The notes: a model not told the origin generated them from the letters alone. DNA of 64,000 nt from Nocardia paucivorans NBRC 100373 (GCF_000308675.1 NZ_BAGE01000041.1:372001-436000); one strand, 5' to 3'. Counted from the stretch's first letter, positions 32,125-42,078 are shown. Program-made: numbers and translations.

Positions 32125-34023
32125 TCAGCGCGCGTCCAGCCAGCCGCTGATCCGGCGAGCGATATCCGGGGCGGTGAGCCCCAGTTCCTGCCGCACCTGC
32201 GAGACGCTGCCGTGGTCCAGGAAACGCTGGGGAATACCGAGATCGCGAGTAGGCACGTCGAGCCCGGCCGCACGCAGCCGCGCGGAGATACCGGAACCGA
32301 TACCGCCGTGCAGACCGCCGTCCTCGAGAGTCACCACCAAACGGTGGTTCTCGGCGAGTTTGACAATGGTGTCGGAAACCGGCAGCACCCAACGCGGGTC
32401 GACCACGGTGACGGTGACCCCCTCCGGCTCCAACAGTTCGGCGGCCTGCAGGGCAGCAGGTACCAGCGAGCCGATGGCGACGAGCAGCACATCACCGCGC
32501 TGGGCCCGCGCGGAGGTGCCCTCCCGATCCGGCGCCCACAACACATCGACCCCGTCGAGCCGTTCCACGGCCGGGATATCGGTGACCACGCTGCCCTTGG
32601 GAAAACGCAATGCCGTGGGGCCGTCGCTCACCGCCAGTGCCTCCGCCAGCTCTTCTCGCAGGGTCGCGGCGTCACGCGGAGCCGCGACCCGCATACCGGG
32701 CACGATGCCGAGCAGCGACAGATCCCACATACCGTTGTGGCTGGCGCCGTCCTCACCGGTGATACCGGCCCGATCGAGTACGAGAGTAACCGGCTGTTTC
32801 AGCAGTGCCACATCCATCAGCAGCTGGTCGAAGGCGCGGTTGAGGAAGGTCGAATAGACGGCCACCACCGGATGCATCCCGCCGAGCGCGAGTCCGGCCG
32901 CCGACGCCACCGCGTGCTGTTCGGCGATACCGACGTCGAAAAGACGGTCCGGGAACCGTTCCCCGAACGCCGCCAGACCGGTGGGCCCGGGCATGGCGGC
33001 GGTGATGGCGACGATATCGTCGCGCCGCCGCGCGTGCTCGATCAGCTCCGCGGAGAACACCGAGGTCCAGCTCTCCGATTTGCCCTTGTTCACCGGGCTC
33101 CCGGTGAGCGGGTCGATCGGACCGCAGGCGTGCATCTGGTCGGCCTCGTGGTTCACGGCCGGTTCGTACCCATGGCCCTTCTGGGTGACCGCGTGCACCA
33201 CCACCGGACCGCCGAAATCCTTGGCATGCCGCAACGCGGCCTCCAGGGCCACCACATCGTGGCCGTCCACCGGCCCGATGTACTTGATCCCGAGATCGCT
33301 GAACAGCTCCTGCGGGCTCACCGCGTCCTTGATACCGGCCTTCACCGCATGCACCATCGAATACGCCGAATCCCCGACCCGCGGGATGCTCTTGAGCAGG
33401 CGTTTGCCGGTGTCGAGCATATGTTCGTAGACGGGCTGGGTACGCAGTGCGGTCAACCGTTCGGCCAATCCGCCGATGGTCGGGGCATAGGAGCGTCCGT
33501 TGTCGTTGACCACCACGACCACCGGCCGGTCCCGGGCCGCGGCGATATTGTTGAGCGCCTCCCAGCACATGCCGCCGGTGAGGGCGCCGTCCCCGACCAC
33601 CGCCACCACATGCCGCCGCCGGCCGCTCAGCGCGAATGCCTTGGCCAACCCGTCGGCGTACGACAGCGACGCGGAGGCGTGCGAGGACTCCACCCAGTCG
33701 TGTTCACTCTCCGCGCGGGACGGATAACCGGACAGCCCGCCGCTGCGCCGAAGGGTGTCGAACCCGCCCTTACGGCCGGTGAGGATCTTGTGCACGTACG
33801 CCTGATGGCCGGTGTCGAAGATCAGCGGATCGGCGGGAGAGTCGAATACCCGATGCAACGCTATGGTGAGTTCGACCACACCGAGATTGGGACCGAGATG
33901 TCCACCGGTGACGGCGACCTTCTGCACGAGAAACTCACGGATCTCGGTCGCGAGCTCCTCGAGTTGCGATACGGTCAGCCGACGCACGTCTTCGGGCGTG
34001 TCGACCCGGGAAAGCACTCCCAC
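32125..34023 (-). CDS. dxs: 1-deoxy-D-xylulose-5-phosphate synthase
   Basis: A 632-residue protein catalysing the first step of the MEP isoprenoid route from pyruvate and glyceraldehyde 3-phosphate. Seen: [35 protein letters not shown], the thiamine-diphosphate motif [18 protein letters not shown], the catalytic Glu in [34 protein letters not shown], and a transketolase C-terminal domain. Length is normal. The GTG start has GGAGGGAG 9 nt upstream. Confidence 0.96.
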   Translation of the reverse strand: MGVLSRVDTPEDVRRLTVSQLEELATEIREFLVQKVAVTGGHLGPNLGVVELTIALHRVFDSPADPLIFDTGHQAYVHKILTGRKGGFDTLRRSGGLSGYPSRAESEHDWVESSHASASLSYADGLAKAFALSGRRRHVVAVVGDGALTGGMCWEALNNIAAARDRPVVVVVNDNGRSYAPTIGGLAERLTALRTQPVYEHMLDTGKRLLKSIPRVGDSAYSMVHAVKAGIKDAVSPQELFSDLGIKYIGPVDGHDVVALEAALRHAKDFGGPVVVHAVTQKGHGYEPAVNHEADQMHACGPIDPLTGSPVNKGKSESWTSVFSAELIEHARRRDDIVAITAAMPGPTGLAAFGERFPDRLFDVGIAEQHAVASAAGLALGGMHPVVAVYSTFLNRAFDQLLMDVALLKQPVTLVLDRAGITGEDGASHNGMWDLSLLGIVPGMRVAAPRDAATLREELAEALAVSDGPTALRFPKGSVVTDIPAVERLDGVDVLWAPDREGTSARAQRGDVLLVAIGSLVPAALQAAELLEPEGVTVTVVDPRWVLPVSDTIVKLAENHRLVVTLEDGGLHGGIGSGISARLRAAGLDVPTRDLGIPQRFLDHGSVSQVRQELGLTAPDIARRISGWLDAR

Positions 34024-34359
34024 CTGAACTCGCTCCCTCCGGATAGCGCATCTGATCCGACCAGTCTAGAAGCCACGCTCACCGGCCCGATCTCGACAAC
34101 GGCCCGTCGCGGCCGGCGATATCGGGCCGCGACATATTCGCCCAGCCTAATGGACGCCCCCGGCCCCGAGCCCGTCCACGGGCTCCGGAGGCCAGTGGAA
34201 CGCGGATGCCCACCCCACCTTTCCGATCCCCGTACCGGGCCCCGGGACGCCTAGAGTGACCGACAGCACCTGCCCCGGGCCCGAGGGGATACCGAGAGCG
34301 AATAGACCGACACCGCAGGCGGGCGCCCCCGCCTGGGCGGCCGACAACGAGGAGACACC
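34024..34359. other. Divergent control region between dxs and the SIMPL gene
   Basis: 336 bp without a gene. It contains TAGAGT (34252-34257), a likely -10 for the plus-strand gene with a leader of about 95 nt, and a GAGCCCGT/ACGGGCTC hairpin (34168-34185). Confidence 0.5.
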
Positions 34360-35046
34360 GTGAGCGAATACCACCCGGATACAACTGCCGCCCGGGTCGG
34401 CACCGTCACCGTCGTCGGGCACGGCCACGCCCGACAGACCCCCGATCTGCTGCGGTTCGTCGTCACGGTGGAGACCCGGGCGAGCAAGGTCGCACTCGCC
34501 TACGAGCGGGCCGGGCAGCGCATGGCGGCGGTGCTCGCGGCCCTGCGCTCCGACGGCGTCTCCGATGCCGATATCGGCACCACCGGACTGTCGGTGCGTA
34601 CGGAGACGGTGTGGTCGCAGGACGGTGGGACGAGAATCACCGGATATGTGGCGAGTTCGGCGCTCACCGTCACCCTGCGCGAGTCGAGCGGGGGCGCCGC
34701 CCGACCCGATCCGGCCGCGATCATCGCCCACTGCGTCGAGGCGGGTGGCGACGACGTCCGGCTCGGCGGCCTCACCTTCACCTTCGCCGACGAGGAGGCG
34801 CTGTTGGCCCGCGCCCGCGACGCGGCCTGGGACAGCGCCCGGGCCAAGGCCGAGCAGTACGCCCACCGCGCGGGTCGCCGACTCGGTCCCGTCCTGGAGA
34901 TCACCGAGAACACCGCTTCCGCCCCACCGACCGTGACCCCGGTCGCCCGGACCCTCGCGGCGCCGGCCGGACCGGAAGCGGTTCCGGTGGAGTCCGGGGA
35001 GGGAGAGCTGTCCGCCACGATTCGTGTCACCTGGCAACTGGACTGA
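34360..35046 (+). CDS. SIMPL domain (DUF541) protein
   Basis: A 228-residue protein covering one SIMPL domain: VTVVGHGHARQTPDLLRFVV, RMAAVLAALRSDGVSDADIG, TGLSVRTETV, ITGYVASSALTVTLRE, and DAAWDSARAKAEQYAHRAGR. No signal peptide is seen, so it is probably cytosolic, unlike many family members. Function unclear; relatives are linked to oxidative stress. The GTG start has GAGGAGA 5-6 nt upstream. Confidence 0.85.
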   Translation: MSEYHPDTTAARVGTVTVVGHGHARQTPDLLRFVVTVETRASKVALAYERAGQRMAAVLAALRSDGVSDADIGTTGLSVRTETVWSQDGGTRITGYVASSALTVTLRESSGGAARPDPAAIIAHCVEAGGDDVRLGGLTFTFADEEALLARARDAAWDSARAKAEQYAHRAGRRLGPVLEITENTASAPPTVTPVARTLAAPAGPEAVPVESGEGELSATIRVTWQLD

Positions 35047-35066
35047 CGTTCACCCGGTCCGCGGCG

Positions 35067-36509
35067 TCACCGCTCCAGCAGCGCCAGGCATTCCACGTGA
35101 TGGGTGGCCGGGAAGGCGTCGAAAGCACGCAGCTCGCTCAAGTGATATCCCGCGGCGCGATAGAGGCCCAGATCCCGAGCGAAGGCGGCGGGATCGCATC
35201 CGATGTGGACGATGCGATCGGGTCCGACGCCGGTGAGCGGGCCGACAACCGTTTTACCGGCGCCTGCCCGGGGCGGGTCCAGGACGACCACCCGAGGTGC
35301 CGGGCCGCCGGCGTGCTCGGCCACCCAACGTTCGACGCGCTGGGCGCGCAGGTCCAGCCAGGGCAGATCGCGCAGTGCCGCGACGCCGTCGGCGACGGCC
35401 GAACGCGCCGATTCGACCGCCAGCACCGACCCGGTCGGTCCCGTCCGTTCGGCCAGGCGGGCGGCGAACACACCGGCGCCGCTGTAGAGATCCCAGGCCG
35501 TATCCCCGGGGGCGAGATCGGACCACTGGGCCACCACATCCGAATAGCATTGCGCCGCACCGCGATGCGCCTGCCAGAAACCGGTGGCCGAGATCTCCCA
35601 CCGGCGCCCCGCCACGTATTCGACGGCCCGCCCGCTACCGCCGAGCACCCATTCCTCCCGATGACCATGGGCGGCGGCGCGCCGGGCCGCGGCCCGGCGG
35701 CGCTGCGCACCGCGCCGATCGGATTCCGGGTCGTCCGCGAACCGGGGCTCGACACCGGGCCCGGTCGGGCGCTCATCGGCCGTCCGGACCCGGGAAGTAT
35801 CGGCTCGGGAGCTCGACAGGGCCCGGCCGCCCGGGCGGCGACCGGCGGCCGGGTCGTCCCCACGACGACCGCGTCGGCCCCCTCGGATGTCGATCTCCTG
35901 GTGTGGTGGGGCGAGTTCGACGATATGGCGGATGCCGTCGGCGTCCACCGCCACCACCAGATCGGCACCGGGGGTCCACCGCCGCTCGGCGATGCCGTCC
36001 AGCGCACCGGGCACCGGTTGCGGGCAGCGTAGATCGGCTATCACCTCGGTGCTGCGATAACGATGTATCCCGGCGCGACCGGCGGCATCCACCGGTAGTC
36101 GGATACGTGTGCGCCAGCCGCCGGTCCGGTCGCCGAAGCCGGTGATCGGCTCCACCTCGACCTCTCGGTCGATACCGGCGATCCGGCGCAACTGCTCGGT
36201 CACCACCGATGCCTTCAGCGCGCGCTGGGCCGTGGCGGTGGCATGGGAGAAATCACAACAACCGGCGCCACCCGGCCCCGAGACGGGGCAGGTGGCGGGC
36301 ACCCGGTCGGGGGACGGGTCGAGGATGTCGACGGCGTCGGCGCGGCAGAACGCGCCCCCGGTGTCCTCGGTGACCCGCGCCACTACCCGTTCGCCGGGTA
36401 ACCCGTGTCGCACGAACACCACTCGGCCCTCGTGTCGAGCGACGCAGAACCCCCCGTGTCCGGGTGATCCGAGTCGCACGGGCAGGAGCCGGCCACGCCA
36501 ATCGCTCAT
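35067..36509 (-). CDS. TRAM-domain RNA 5-methyluridine methyltransferase (TrmA/RlmD family)
   Basis: A 480-residue protein. Residues 1-60 form a TRAM RNA-binding domain (LPVRLGSPGHGGFCVARHEG). Cysteines in CPVSGPGGAGCCDFSHA may hold an iron-sulfur cluster as in RlmD. The SAM domain shows DTAWDLYSGAGVFAARLAE, the catalytic loop VVVLDPPRAGAGK and the nucleophile Cys in VHIGCDPAAFARDL. Residues about 213-290 are an Arg/Gly-rich insertion (GGRRGRRGDDPAAGRRPGGR onward) not expected in the family. It is 25 nt downstream of the permease gene on the same strand. Matches Rv2689c. Confidence 0.9.
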   Translation of the reverse strand: MSDWRGRLLPVRLGSPGHGGFCVARHEGRVVFVRHGLPGERVVARVTEDTGGAFCRADAVDILDPSPDRVPATCPVSGPGGAGCCDFSHATATAQRALKASVVTEQLRRIAGIDREVEVEPITGFGDRTGGWRTRIRLPVDAAGRAGIHRYRSTEVIADLRCPQPVPGALDGIAERRWTPGADLVVAVDADGIRHIVELAPPHQEIDIRGGRRGRRGDDPAAGRRPGGRALSSSRADTSRVRTADERPTGPGVEPRFADDPESDRRGAQRRRAAARRAAAHGHREEWVLGGSGRAVEYVAGRRWEISATGFWQAHRGAAQCYSDVVAQWSDLAPGDTAWDLYSGAGVFAARLAERTGPTGSVLAVESARSAVADGVAALRDLPWLDLRAQRVERWVAEHAGGPAPRVVVLDPPRAGAGKTVVGPLTGVGPDRIVHIGCDPAAFARDLGLYRAAGYHLSELRAFDAFPATHHVECLALLER

Positions 36510-36534
36510 CGCTCGTATCCGTTCCGGTGCGGTG

Positions 36535-38544
36535 TCATGCCCCACCCCCGTATCCGCGACGCACAGCGCCGGGCGCGCTGTGTTCGCCTTCGCCGGAGGA
36601 CCGGGCCCGAAGCGAGGAGCTCAGCTGCCAGGGCACACTGGTCACCATGACCCCGGGCTCGAACAGCAACCTGCCCTTGAGCCGCAGAGCACTCTGGTTG
36701 TGCAGCAACTGCTCCCACCAATGGCCGACCACATATTCGGGAATGAAGACGGTCACCACATCGCGTGGGGCGTTCTTGCGCACCCGTTTCACATAGTCCA
36801 GTACCGGTTTGGTGATCTCCCGGTATGGTGATTCGACAACTTTCAGCGGCACGGTGATATCGCTGCGTTCCCATTCGCGTACCAGCTTCCTGGTGTCGTC
36901 CTCGTCGACATTCACCGTAATCGCCTCGAGCGTATCCGGACGGGTGGCCCGGGCGTAGGCGAGAGCGCGCCGGGTGGGTAGATGCAACCGCGATACCAGC
37001 ACTATCGAATGGGTACGACTGGGTAGCACCCCGTCCCATTCGTATTCATCCAGTTCTCGGGTCACCGAATCGTAGTGGTGGTGGATCATTTTCATCATCA
37101 CGAAAATCACCGCCATGGTGAGAATCGCGATCCAGGCACCTGCGAAGAATTTCGTCGCGAGCACTATCACCAATACGGTTCCGGTGGCCAAAAGACCGAT
37201 CGCGTTGATGATCCGTGACCGCAGCATGCGTATGCGCTGCGCGGGATCGCTCTCGGTGCGCAACAACCGGGACCAGTGCCGCAGCATGCCGGTCTGGCTG
37301 AGGGTGAACGAGACGAATACGCCGATGATGTAGAGCTGGATCAGCCGGGTGACCTCGGCGTCGAAGGCCACCACGAACCCCATCGCGGCGGCCGCCAGAA
37401 GGAGGATGCCATTGCTGAAGGCGAGCCGATCGCCGCGGGTGTGCAGCTGCCGCGGCAGGAACCGGCTCTGCGCCAGCACCGAACCGAGCACCGGAAAACC
37501 GTTGAACGCGGTGTTCGCGGCCAATGCCAGGATCAACACGGTCACCGCGGCCACGAAATAGAAGCCGATCGAGAAATCACTGAACACCGCGTGCGCGATC
37601 TGCGCGATCAGGGTTTTCTGCTGATACCCCTCCGGGGCGCCCACCAGTTGGGTGCGCGGATGTTCGGCGATCACGACGTGAATTTCCCGCGCCAGCACGA
37701 TCATGCCGAGAAACAGCGTGATGGCGATGAGGCCGAGCATCAGCAGGGTGGTCGCGGCATTACGCGATTTGGGTTTGCGGAACGCCGGTACACCATTGCT
37801 GATCGCCTCCACGCCGGTGAGCGCCGCACATCCCGAGGAGAACGCCCGCGCCAGCAGGAAGAGCAGGGCCAGACCGGCCAGATGCTCTTCCTCGGCCCGG
37901 AGTTCGAATTCCGCGGATTCGGCACGGACCTCGTGATCCAGCACGAAGATCCGGATCAAACCCCAGATCAGCATACCGAACATGCCGATGAGGAACGCAT
38001 AGGCCAGCAGGGCGAATGTCCGGCCCGATTCTCGGACGCCGCGCAGGTTCACGGCGGTGAGCACCCCGATGGCGAGCACGGCGAACAACGCTTTGTGCTC
38101 GGCGACGAAGGGTATCGCCGAGCCGGCGGTGGAGGCCGCCGAGGAAAGGGACACCGCGACGGTCAGCGCGTAGTCCACCAGGAGAGCGCTGCCCACCACC
38201 AGTCCGGCGTTCGCGCCGAGATTGGTGGTGACCACCTCGAAGTCACCGCCGCCGGACGGGTAGGCGTGCACATTCTGTCGGTAGCTGGCCACCACGACGG
38301 CGAGCACCACGGCCACCATCAGACCGATCCACGGCGAGTAGGAGTATCCGGCCAGACCCGCCACCGACAGGACGAGAAAGATCTGCTCCGGGGCGTACGC
38401 GACCGACGACATGGGATCGGAGGCGAAAACCGGCAGCGCGATCCGCTTGGGCAAGAGGGTGTGGCCCAGGGAATCGCTGCGGAATGGCCGTCCCAAGAGC
38501 AGGCGCTTGGTGGCGGTCGTCAACTTCGACACTGGAGGGAGCAT
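36535..38544 (-). CDS. KimA-like APC-family potassium permease
   Basis: A 669-residue protein with about 12 membrane helices followed by a cytosolic domain of about 170 residues. It follows Bacillus KimA closely in memory: ASDPMSSVAYAPEQIFLVLS, SYRQNVHAYPSGGGDFEVV, LVDYALTVAVSLSS, AFSSGCAALTGVEAISNGVP, LALAANTAFNGFPVLGSVLA and the C-terminal YVVGHWWEQLLHNQSALRLK. KimA is a proton-coupled K+ symporter, so potassium uptake is a reasonable inference. It is divergent from two TrkA-type genes, which supports that. Ortholog position: Rv2690c. Confidence 0.85.
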   Translation of the reverse strand: MLPPVSKLTTATKRLLLGRPFRSDSLGHTLLPKRIALPVFASDPMSSVAYAPEQIFLVLSVAGLAGYSYSPWIGLMVAVVLAVVVASYRQNVHAYPSGGGDFEVVTTNLGANAGLVVGSALLVDYALTVAVSLSSAASTAGSAIPFVAEHKALFAVLAIGVLTAVNLRGVRESGRTFALLAYAFLIGMFGMLIWGLIRIFVLDHEVRAESAEFELRAEEEHLAGLALLFLLARAFSSGCAALTGVEAISNGVPAFRKPKSRNAATTLLMLGLIAITLFLGMIVLAREIHVVIAEHPRTQLVGAPEGYQQKTLIAQIAHAVFSDFSIGFYFVAAVTVLILALAANTAFNGFPVLGSVLAQSRFLPRQLHTRGDRLAFSNGILLLAAAAMGFVVAFDAEVTRLIQLYIIGVFVSFTLSQTGMLRHWSRLLRTESDPAQRIRMLRSRIINAIGLLATGTVLVIVLATKFFAGAWIAILTMAVIFVMMKMIHHHYDSVTRELDEYEWDGVLPSRTHSIVLVSRLHLPTRRALAYARATRPDTLEAITVNVDEDDTRKLVREWERSDITVPLKVVESPYREITKPVLDYVKRVRKNAPRDVVTVFIPEYVVGHWWEQLLHNQSALRLKGRLLFEPGVMVTSVPWQLSSSLRARSSGEGEHSAPGAVRRGYGGGA

Positions 38545-38702
38545 AGGCGGGATCGGTTTCGTTCGTTCGGCGACATCTCCGGTTTTTGGGTTTGCCCCTA
38601 TACCACAGGGGGAACGCCGGGGTGGGCGAGTTTGCGAGTACGGTTCGATCCCGGATGGACGAACCGGGCGGTCGCCCGGAGTTCGAAGGAGCGAGGTTCG
38701 CG

Positions 38703-39368
38703 GTGCACGTAGTGATCATGGGGTGCGGGCGGGTGGGGGCGTCGCTGGCCCGCACACTGATCCGACTGGACCACGATGTGGCCGTGATCGACCGGGACGA
38801 GGAGGCCTTCCGCCGCCTGGGCGCGAATTTCTCCGGTGCCCGGGTGCTGGGTGTGGGCTTCGACCGGGACGTGTTGATCCGGGCCGGTATCGAACGAGCG
38901 GACGCGTTCGCGGCGGTGTCGTCCGGGGACAACTCCAACATCATCTCCGCCCGGGTCGCGCGGGAAATGTTCGGGGTGCAGCGGGTGGTGGCGCGGATCT
39001 ACGACCCCAAACGCGCTGCGGTCTACGAACGTCTCGGTATCCCCACCATCGCCACCGTGCCCTGGACCACCGACCGTTTCCTGCACACCCTGCTCGGCGA
39101 CGCGGGCATCACCACCTGGCGCGATCCCACCGGGACCGTCGCGGTCGCCCAACTGGTGCTGCACGAGGAGTGGTATGGGCGCACCGTGCAGGACCTCGAA
39201 CGCGGCATCGGTGCCCGGGTGGCGTTCATCATCCGATTCGGCCAAGGCGTGCTGCCCGACGCCAAGACCATCGTCCAGGCCGACGACACCGTCTACGTGG
39301 CCGCGGCCTCCGGCACGGTCGGTGAAGCGGTGGCATTGGCCGGGAATCCCCCTGCGGACAAGGACTGA
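38703..39368 (+). CDS. ceoB: TrkA-family potassium regulatory subunit (CeoB-like)
   Basis: A 221-residue protein: an RCK_N Rossmann domain (VVIMGCGRVGASLARTLIRL, acidic end VAVIDRDEEAF, GDNSNIISARVAREMFGVQR) and an RCK_C domain (residues about 145-215). It binds NAD(H) or nucleotide and gates a K+ transporter. The GTG at 38703 places the Rossmann motif at the start; longer starts add a non-conserved tail. The ceoC start follows after 2 nt. Confidence 0.9.
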   Translation: MHVVIMGCGRVGASLARTLIRLDHDVAVIDRDEEAFRRLGANFSGARVLGVGFDRDVLIRAGIERADAFAAVSSGDNSNIISARVAREMFGVQRVVARIYDPKRAAVYERLGIPTIATVPWTTDRFLHTLLGDAGITTWRDPTGTVAVAQLVLHEEWYGRTVQDLERGIGARVAFIIRFGQGVLPDAKTIVQADDTVYVAAASGTVGEAVALAGNPPADKD

Positions 39369-39370
39369 AC

Positions 39371-40045
39371 ATGAAGGTGGCCATTGCCGGCGCCGGAGCG
39401 GTCGGCCGCTCCATCGCCCGGGAACTACTGCGCTCGGGGCACAGCGTGATGTTGCTGGAGCGACGACTCGACCACATCGACACCGGGGCCGCCCCGGAAG
39501 CGGTTTGGGTACACGCCGACGCCTGCGAACTGGAGCTGCTCGAGGCCGCGGGCCTCCAGGACTATGAGGTGGTCATCGCGGCGACCGGTGACGACAAGGC
39601 CAATCTGGTGCACAGCCTGCTGGCGAAGACCGAATTCGGGGTGCGGCGGGTGGTGGCTCGGGTCAACGATCCGCGCAACGAGTGGCTGTTCGACTCCGCC
39701 TGGGGGGTGGATGTCGCCGTGTCCACACCGCGGCTGTTGGCCTCGCTGGTCGAGGAAGCGGTCTCGGTGGGCGATCTGGTCCGGTTGATGACCCTGCGCC
39801 AAGGGCAGGCGAATCTGGTGGAGCTCACGCTCCCACCGGACACCATGCTGGCGGGTAAACCGGTACGCAGCCTGCGGTTGCCCCGCGATACCGCGCTGGT
39901 GACCATTCTGCGCGGCGGACGGGTGATCGTGCCGCAGCCCGATGATCCGTTCGAGGGCGACGACGAACTGCTGTTCGTGGCCTCGGCCGAGGCCGAGGAG
40001 GAGTTGCGGTCGATACTCGCGCCGCACGGCCTCACTACTCCTTGA
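39371..40045 (+). CDS. ceoC: TrkA-family potassium regulatory subunit (CeoC-like)
   Basis: A 224-residue protein: RCK_N (MKVAIAGAGAVGRSIARELL, ATGDDKANLVHSLLAKTEFG) and RCK_C (LVELTLPPDTMLAGKPVRSL, then DDELLFVASAEAEEEL). It is the paralogous partner of the preceding gene and is transcribed with it. The two probably form a hetero-ring regulating the divergent KimA-like permease or another K+ system. Matches Rv2692. Confidence 0.92.
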   Translation: MKVAIAGAGAVGRSIARELLRSGHSVMLLERRLDHIDTGAAPEAVWVHADACELELLEAAGLQDYEVVIAATGDDKANLVHSLLAKTEFGVRRVVARVNDPRNEWLFDSAWGVDVAVSTPRLLASLVEEAVSVGDLVRLMTLRQGQANLVELTLPPDTMLAGKPVRSLRLPRDTALVTILRGGRVIVPQPDDPFEGDDELLFVASAEAEEELRSILAPHGLTTP

Positions 40046-40077
40046 GCGACGCGGCGGCCGAACGATATGGGACTCCG

Positions 40078-40821
40078 TCAGGAGATCTCCCGCATCCGGG
40101 CGCGCAGTTTGTTCAGGGCCCGGTGTTGCATCACCCGCACCACCCCCGGGGTGGTGCCGATCGCCTCGGCGGTCTGCGCCGCCGTCCAGCCCAGGATGAG
40201 CCGCATCACCAGCACTTCGCGGTGCACCGGAGCCAGTGTGCGCAGTAGCTCCGCGGCGGTACTACTGCGTTCGGCGGCCAGGGCCCATTCCTCCGGCCCC
40301 GCGGCCGGAGACGGTATATCGGGCACGTTCGCGGTGGGGTACACCCGATTCTGCTGGGAGTGGCGGAAAGCGTCGGCGACCTTGTTGGCCGAGATCCCGT
40401 AGACGAAGGCCAGAAATGATTTGCCCTGGTCCCGGTAGCGCGGAATGGCCTGCACGGTGGCCAGCAGAATCTCCTGCACCACATCGTCGACGGTTACCTG
40501 CAGATGGGCGGTATTACCCATCCGGGCTCGGCAGTACCGCTGCACCAGCGGATTGATCAGGCGCAGAATCTCCCCGGTCACGGTCATATCGCCCGCAGCG
40601 GCCGCATCGATCCGGGATTCCAGTTCGACCGCGATGCGCCGACTCTCCGATCGGGTCGTGTCCTCGTATCCTCGACGGGCACCCGGGGCCGCGAGCTGGT
40701 ACCGGGCGGGTCGGCGTTCGGTAATCACAGGGCCCTCGTCCTCTCGGCGGATCGTCGTCACCAACGATCGTCCGATGGACACGGGGCGGGTGATAGACAC
40801 CTCAGGGGTGGGTTCGTCCAC
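40078..40821 (-). CDS. Alternative sigma factor, SigD/ShbA-like
   Basis: 247 residues from the first GTG; the first 65 or so are disordered and the true start may be later. Region 2: INPLVQRYCRARMGN, VDDVVQEILLATVQAIPRYR, GKSFLAFVYGISANKVADAF. Region 4: LRTLAPVHREVLVMRLILGW followed by an HTH (TAAQTAEAIGTTPGVVRVMQ). The sequence resembles M. tuberculosis SigD and Streptomyces ShbA in memory. No anti-sigma gene adjoins it. It ends 32 bp from the convergent ceoC. Confidence 0.85.
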   Translation of the reverse strand: MDEPTPEVSITRPVSIGRSLVTTIRREDEGPVITERRPARYQLAAPGARRGYEDTTRSESRRIAVELESRIDAAAAGDMTVTGEILRLINPLVQRYCRARMGNTAHLQVTVDDVVQEILLATVQAIPRYRDQGKSFLAFVYGISANKVADAFRHSQQNRVYPTANVPDIPSPAAGPEEWALAAERSSTAAELLRTLAPVHREVLVMRLILGWTAAQTAEAIGTTPGVVRVMQHRALNKLRARMREIS

Positions 40822-40848
40822 ACCCTGCCGCGGCAGCAGCGGAGGCGG

Positions 40849-41583
40849 TCAGGAGATCTCGGCCTTCGTACGCCCGGAACGAACGGGGTGATGGCCCACG
40901 CGACGCACCGCCCATACCGTCACCAGCAGCGCGATCGCGGTGAGCGGCCAACCCATGGCGATTCGGGCCACGGCCAACAGACCGGTGTTGTCGGCATCGT
41001 AGAGATGGTTCTGCACCAGATAACGCGCACCGAAGACGAGCACCCAGGTCAGGGTCGCGACATCGTAGAGCCGCACCGCGCGCCGCTCGACCCGCCATTC
41101 GGTGCCGTGGCCGTTGAGCACACCCCATATCACCCCCACCAGCGGCCACCGCACCAGAATCGAGATCGCGAAGACGGCAGCGTAGACGAGACTGGTGTAG
41201 ATGCCGAAGAGGAAGAAACCCTTGGCCTCTCCCACCCGCCAGGCGATGAACGCGCAGATACCGACTCCGAAGAAACCGGATATCGCCGGCTGTACCGGTT
41301 CCCTACGCACCAATCGCCACACCAGGATCGCGGCGGCCACCCCCAAGGCGGCCCAGAGCGCCACGGTGAGACCGACCAGGGCGTTCACCGGGACGAACAC
41401 CACCACCGGGAGCGTCGAATAGATCAGGCCGGCGAAACCACCCAGCTGTTCCAGCAGGGTGGGTGCCCCGCCCGGGGCGGTCCCGTCGTCGGCGCCGCGC
41501 ACAGGCACCGGGACGGAATAGGGTGTGTTAGCGGCCCTGCGGTGGCGGGGGCGGGTAGGGGCGTTCTCATCGGTCGCCGGCAT
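40849..41583 (-). CDS. DUF3159 membrane protein
   Basis: A 244-residue protein. After a 35-residue polar start come GGAPTLLEQLGGFAGLIYST and about five or six membrane segments (VVFVPVNALVGLTVALWAAL, AISGFFGVGICAFIAWRVGE, FLFGIYTSLVYAAVFAISIL). This is the actinobacterial DUF3159 family (Rv2693c), of unknown function. It begins 3 nt after the stop of the OB-fold gene upstream of it, so the two form an operon. Confidence 0.85.
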   Translation of the reverse strand: MPATDENAPTRPRHRRAANTPYSVPVPVRGADDGTAPGGAPTLLEQLGGFAGLIYSTLPVVVFVPVNALVGLTVALWAALGVAAAILVWRLVRREPVQPAISGFFGVGICAFIAWRVGEAKGFFLFGIYTSLVYAAVFAISILVRWPLVGVIWGVLNGHGTEWRVERRAVRLYDVATLTWVLVFGARYLVQNHLYDADNTGLLAVARIAMGWPLTAIALLVTVWAVRRVGHHPVRSGRTKAEIS

Positions 41584-41586
41584 ATG

Positions 41587-41991
41587 TCAGATGTTCCCGC
41601 GCAGTTCGTAGTAGGGGTTGTAGATCACCTTGTGGCCGTCCCGGTCGCCCACGCGTCCACGCACCAGAATGCGTCGCCCCGATTCGATACCGGGGATACG
41701 TTTGCGACCGATCCACACCAGGGTGATGGCATCGGTGCCGTCGAAGAACTCGGCCTGCACACTCGCGCCGGTGGACCGGGAACAGGCCTCGACGCTGCGC
41801 AACCTGCCCAGCATCGTCGCCTCCTCACCCCGTCGGCACTCCGAGGCCCGGCATGCTCCCGAGGCCTCGGCCTTCTCCGCCAGCTCCTCGGCGTCGAGCT
41901 GATCGATATCCTCGGTCAGTCGGCGACCGAGCCTGCGAAAATATCCGGAGGCGGTACCGCCGCCCGCTTTTCTTCCTGCCGAGGAAGACAT
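41587..41991 (-). CDS. OB-fold nucleic-acid-binding protein
   Basis: A 134-residue protein matching Rv2694c. A helical N-terminal half (RRLTEDIDQLDAEELAEKAE) is followed by an OB-fold (LGRLRSVEACSRSTGASVQA, AEFFDGTDAITLVWIGRKRI, GRRILVRGRVGDRDGHKVIY). The fold is that of RecG-type wedge or tRNA-anticodon-like binding domains; a partner is not known. ATG 41991 has GGAGAG upstream. Operon with DUF3159. Confidence 0.82.
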   Translation of the reverse strand: MSSSAGRKAGGGTASGYFRRLGRRLTEDIDQLDAEELAEKAEASGACRASECRRGEEATMLGRLRSVEACSRSTGASVQAEFFDGTDAITLVWIGRKRIPGIESGRRILVRGRVGDRDGHKVIYNPYYELRGNI

Positions 41992-42078
41992 AGCTAGCTC
42001 TCCTGTGAGCGATGGCGTGGAGCGCACGTCATCTGGTTTCCTGCCACGGCCCGGCTGTGACCGCACCCGCCACTGTAG

